Below the pieces are notes generated by a model. The model had not been told where the DNA came from. It did no database searches and worked only from the letters and a program-made list of their open reading frames with translations. A stretch of 6,691 nt of DNA from Kiloniellales bacterium (GTDB taxonomy: Bacteria; Pseudomonadota; Alphaproteobacteria; Kiloniellales; JAKSDN01): positions 1 through 6,691 of the forward strand of contig JAKSDN010000427.1 in NCBI GenBank assembly GCA_022360075.1, read 5' to 3'. This document shows positions 4,457-6,691 of this stretch, in pieces; position 1 is the first letter of the stretch, and every line of letters begins with the position of its first letter. Both the position numbers and the translations under genes were made by a program.

Positions 4457-6274
4457 ATGGCCGAACAGGAGGTCAAGCAAGGGACCAAGCCGAGGCCTGA
4501 GCCTAGCGGTTCGGCCAAGCGGCTGCTGGGATGGATCAAGCGCTTCGGGCGCAACGAGCAGGTCGTTCTCTCCACAATGGCGCTGGTCGTGGGGATCGCC
4601 GCCGGCCTGGCGGCGATCGGTTTTCGCACCGGCATCGATGTCGTGCAGTCGCTGTTCTACGGCGTCGGCGGCGAGCGGCTGGCGACCGTGGCCGGCTGGC
4701 TGCCCTGGTGGCAGGTGATCCTCGCGCCGACCGTTGGCGGCCTCGTGGTCGGCCTGCTGGTTTATGTCGGCATGCCGGGGCGGCGGCCGCACGGCGTGGC
4801 CGACGTCATCGAGGCCAATGCGCTGCACGGCGGGCGTATGTCCCTGACCACCGGCCTGCGCGCGGCCGTCGTCTCGGCGCTGTCGCTCGGCTGCGGCGCC
4901 TCGGCCGGGCGCGAGGGGCCGGTCGTGCATCTCGGCGCGAGCCTCGGCTCCTGGGTCGCCAAGCGGCTGCATCTCGGCCGGCGCCTGTCGCGCACGCTTC
5001 TGGGCTGCGGCGTGGCGGCCGGCGTGGCGGCCTCCTTCAACGCGCCGATCGCCGGGGCCTTCTTCGCCCTGGAGGTGGTGATCGGCCACTACGCGCTCTC
5101 GGCCTTTGCGCCGATCGTCATCGCCGCGGTCACCGGCACGATCGTCAGCCGCATGCACTACGGCGACTATCCCGCCTTCATCCTGACCGGCGATTGGGCG
5201 ATCGCCTCGCTTTGGGAGTTCCCCGCCTTCGCCTTGCTCGGCGTGGTGAGCGCCGTGGCCGCGATCGTCTTCATGCGCTCCGTCATCTTCACCGAGGACA
5301 TCATCAAGCGGATCCCGGCGCCGCCCTGGAGCTGGCCAGCGGCCGGTGGCCTCTTGGTCGGGGTGATCGCCGTCGCTTTCCCGGAGGTCCTGGGAGTCGG
5401 CTACGAGGCGACCGACGCCGCCCTGCAGGAGCTATACGACCTGGAGGTGCTCCTGGTGCTGATCGTCGCCAAGACCGCGGCGACCGCGATCACGCTCGCC
5501 TGCCGCTTCGGCGGCGGGGTCTTCTCGCCCTCGCTGTTCATCGGCGCCATGGTCGGCGGCGCCTTCGGTCTGATCGCGACCTCGGCCTTCCCCCACCTTT
5601 CCTCCGGCCACGGCGCCTACACCCTGATCGGCATGGGCGCGGTGGCCGGCGCGGTGCTGGGCGCGCCGATTTCCACCATCCTGATGATCTTCGAGCTGAC
5701 CACCGACTACCGCCTGACCATCGCGGTGATGATCGCCACCGCCATTGCCAGCCTGATCACCCAGCAGGTCTTCGGCCGCTCCTTCTTCACCTGGCAGCTC
5801 GAGCGGCGCGGCATCCGGGTCAAGGGCGGCCAGGACATCGGCCTGCTACGCACGATCAAGGTCGGTGCCGTCATGGACAACCGCTACGAGACCATCGCGC
5901 CGGAGGCGCCGATCACCCAGGTGCGCGAGCGCCTGCAAGAAGCGCCCTGGGGCGAGCTTTTCGTGGTTGACGCGGATCGCCGGCTCACCGGCACCATCAC
6001 TTTCTCCGATCTGCACGAGGCCGCCTTCGACACCAGCCACGACGACGAACTCCAGGCTCAGAGCGTGGCCCGCGAGCATCCGACGGTGCTGCACATCGAC
6101 GACGACCTGGAGCGGGCTGTGAAGGTCTACGGCGCCTCGGGCGAGCCGCATCTGCCGGTGGTCGACGGCAACGGCCAGATGCGCCTGTTGGGCATCGCCC
6201 ACGAGCACGAGGTCTTCCTCGCCTACCACCGCGCGCTCGACCAGACCCGCGCCGAGGAGCGCGGCGAGCTTTAG
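4457..6274 (+). CDS. ClC family anion channel/transporter with two CBS domains
   Basis: The 605-residue protein has a cytoplasmic N-terminus, a ClC membrane domain (about 35-450) and two CBS domains (about 469-526 and 537-592). ClC proteins conduct or exchange chloride and related anions across the inner membrane; CBS pairs commonly bind nucleotides and tune transport. Seen motifs are GREGP at 151-155 with the gating glutamate Glu153, FNAPIAGAFFALE (194-206), and GVFSP at 354-358. Three positions differ from E. coli ClC-ec1 by my manual alignment. The GSGIP selectivity motif reads PHGVA (111-115), so the ion-binding Ser is replaced by His112. The internal proton glutamate Glu203 aligns with Val207. 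The central Tyr445 aligns with Phe444. The Val is what channel-type ClCs carry. A start at 4457 is supported by GAGGA 10 nt upstream. The gene follows a terminator, so it probably has its own promoter, and it runs into the convergent dehydrogenase gene. Confidence 0.93.
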   Translation: MAEQEVKQGTKPRPEPSGSAKRLLGWIKRFGRNEQVVLSTMALVVGIAAGLAAIGFRTGIDVVQSLFYGVGGERLATVAGWLPWWQVILAPTVGGLVVGLLVYVGMPGRRPHGVADVIEANALHGGRMSLTTGLRAAVVSALSLGCGASAGREGPVVHLGASLGSWVAKRLHLGRRLSRTLLGCGVAAGVAASFNAPIAGAFFALEVVIGHYALSAFAPIVIAAVTGTIVSRMHYGDYPAFILTGDWAIASLWEFPAFALLGVVSAVAAIVFMRSVIFTEDIIKRIPAPPWSWPAAGGLLVGVIAVAFPEVLGVGYEATDAALQELYDLEVLLVLIVAKTAATAITLACRFGGGVFSPSLFIGAMVGGAFGLIATSAFPHLSSGHGAYTLIGMGAVAGAVLGAPISTILMIFELTTDYRLTIAVMIATAIASLITQQVFGRSFFTWQLERRGIRVKGGQDIGLLRTIKVGAVMDNRYETIAPEAPITQVRERLQEAPWGELFVVDADRRLTGTITFSDLHEAAFDTSHDDELQAQSVAREHPTVLHIDDDLERAVKVYGASGEPHLPVVDGNGQMRLLGIAHEHEVFLAYHRALDQTRAEERGEL

Positions 6275-6691
6275 GAGGCGTTGCGCGCGGGCAGCGGTGG
6301 CTCGGCCGTTTCTGCGATGGCCAGCAGAGCGGCTCCGGCTGCCGCCGGCTCCGCGGCGGCGGCGCCGAGCGTGCGACGTCCAATCGGCGCCAGCCGCAAC
6401 AGCGATAGCTCGCCGTCCCGAGCGTCGACCAGGCATCCCGTCAGCTCGCAGGCTGGAGAGGCGAGCCAGGCAACGGCACCCGTGACCCGCTCGGGTCGAA
6501 GCCGGTCGGGCGGCACCTCGCCGCGGTAGATCCGGGTCTTGGCGACCGGCGCGATGACGTTGGTCAGGATGTTCGGATGGCCGGCCCCCTGGGCGAGCGC
6601 CATGGCCAGGCCGAACTGTGCGCCCTTGCCGTGGCTGTAGAGCACCAGTTCGTCGGCGCCCTTGTGTGGCCCCAGCGCCCAGCCCGAGGAG
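6271..6691 (-). CDS. Short-chain dehydrogenase/reductase, C-terminal part (cut by window edge)
   Basis: The reading frame enters from beyond 6691 and gives the last 139 residues of a short-chain dehydrogenase/reductase. Visible features are the SSGW region that should supply the catalytic Ser, the YSHGK catalytic Tyr/Lys motif (codons near 6637-6623), the helix GAQFGLAMALAQ, and NILTNVIAPVAKTRI after it. PERVTGAVAWLASPACELTG then resembles the substrate-side region of bacterial and eukaryotic 17-beta-hydroxysteroid dehydrogenase type 4-like (MFE-2) enzymes. These use NAD(P)(H) to interconvert hydroxy- and keto-acyl or related substrates; the substrate here is unknown. The Ala-rich tail of about 40 residues is extra relative to a minimal SDR. 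The nucleotide-binding N-terminus is outside the window. The GTG at 6645 lies just before the catalytic Tyr and cannot be the true start. The stop codon overlaps the ClC stop. Confidence 0.82.
   Translation of the reverse strand, partial: SSGWALGPHKGADELVLYSHGKGAQFGLAMALAQGAGHPNILTNVIAPVAKTRIYRGEVPPDRLRPERVTGAVAWLASPACELTGCLVDARDGELSLLRLAPIGRRTLGAAAAEPAAAGAALLAIAETAEPPLPARNAS

Noticed and set aside
3808..4635. A minus-strand frame with a repeating Arg-Ser-Ala-Pro-like pattern
   Set aside because: The repetition is simply the antisense image of the pentapeptide repeats encoded on the plus strand.
4178..5158. A long minus-strand open frame opposite the pentapeptide-repeat and ClC genes
   Set aside because: It spans two well-supported genes and their terminator, and its composition (His, Asp, Gln and Arg rich) is typical of antisense GC-rich codons.
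4531..5970. A 479-codon plus-strand open frame inside the ClC gene
   Set aside because: It is a shifted-frame shadow of a clear ClC gene. The translation is dominated by Arg, Ala and Gly and has no domain or membrane pattern.

Overview
The window is GC-rich bacterial chromosomal DNA, densely packed with genes. The gene set (a mlaA-mlaC pair without the rest of the mla locus, a family-wide type of hotdog thioesterase, a secreted pentapeptide-repeat protein, a ClC protein with CBS domains) and the dispersed repeat beginning GTCATTGCGA near the left edge suggest an alphaproteobacterium, perhaps of the Rhodospirillales or a related order. This placement is inference from protein style, not from a marker gene.

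Layout. Positions 1-156 are non-coding and hold one copy of a dispersed inverted-repeat element. On the minus strand, 1675 down to 157 is a two-gene operon, mlaA then mlaC, separated by 7 bp. It encodes the outer-membrane lipoprotein and the periplasmic shuttle of the phospholipid-retrieval (Mla) pathway. A gene-free stretch of about 355 bp (1676-2030) follows, which is more AT-rich in its right half and carries a perfect 14-bp palindrome. Next comes a minus-strand membrane transporter resembling the bile acid:sodium symporter (BASS) family (2996 to 2031). It is divergent from a plus-strand hotdog-fold acyl-CoA thioesterase (3235-3768). The 238-bp divergent region holds two pairs of repeated short palindromes. 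Downstream on the plus strand lie an exported pentapeptide-repeat protein (3830-4351), a stem-loop terminator (4381-4403), and a ClC-type anion channel/transporter with two C-terminal CBS domains (4457-6274). The right edge carries the C-terminal part of a minus-strand short-chain dehydrogenase. Its stop codon overlaps that of the ClC gene.

Functional picture. Only mlaA-mlaC is a clear functional pair. The other genes look like ordinary, mostly envelope-related or metabolic chromosomal genes whose adjacency does not prove a shared pathway. I found no transposase, phage gene, CRISPR array, tRNA or rRNA, and no convincing new multi-gene system. The observations most worth following are the paired palindromes in the divergent promoter region, the channel-like residue changes in the ClC protein, the almost unbroken register of the pentapeptide helix, and the overlapping convergent stop codons.
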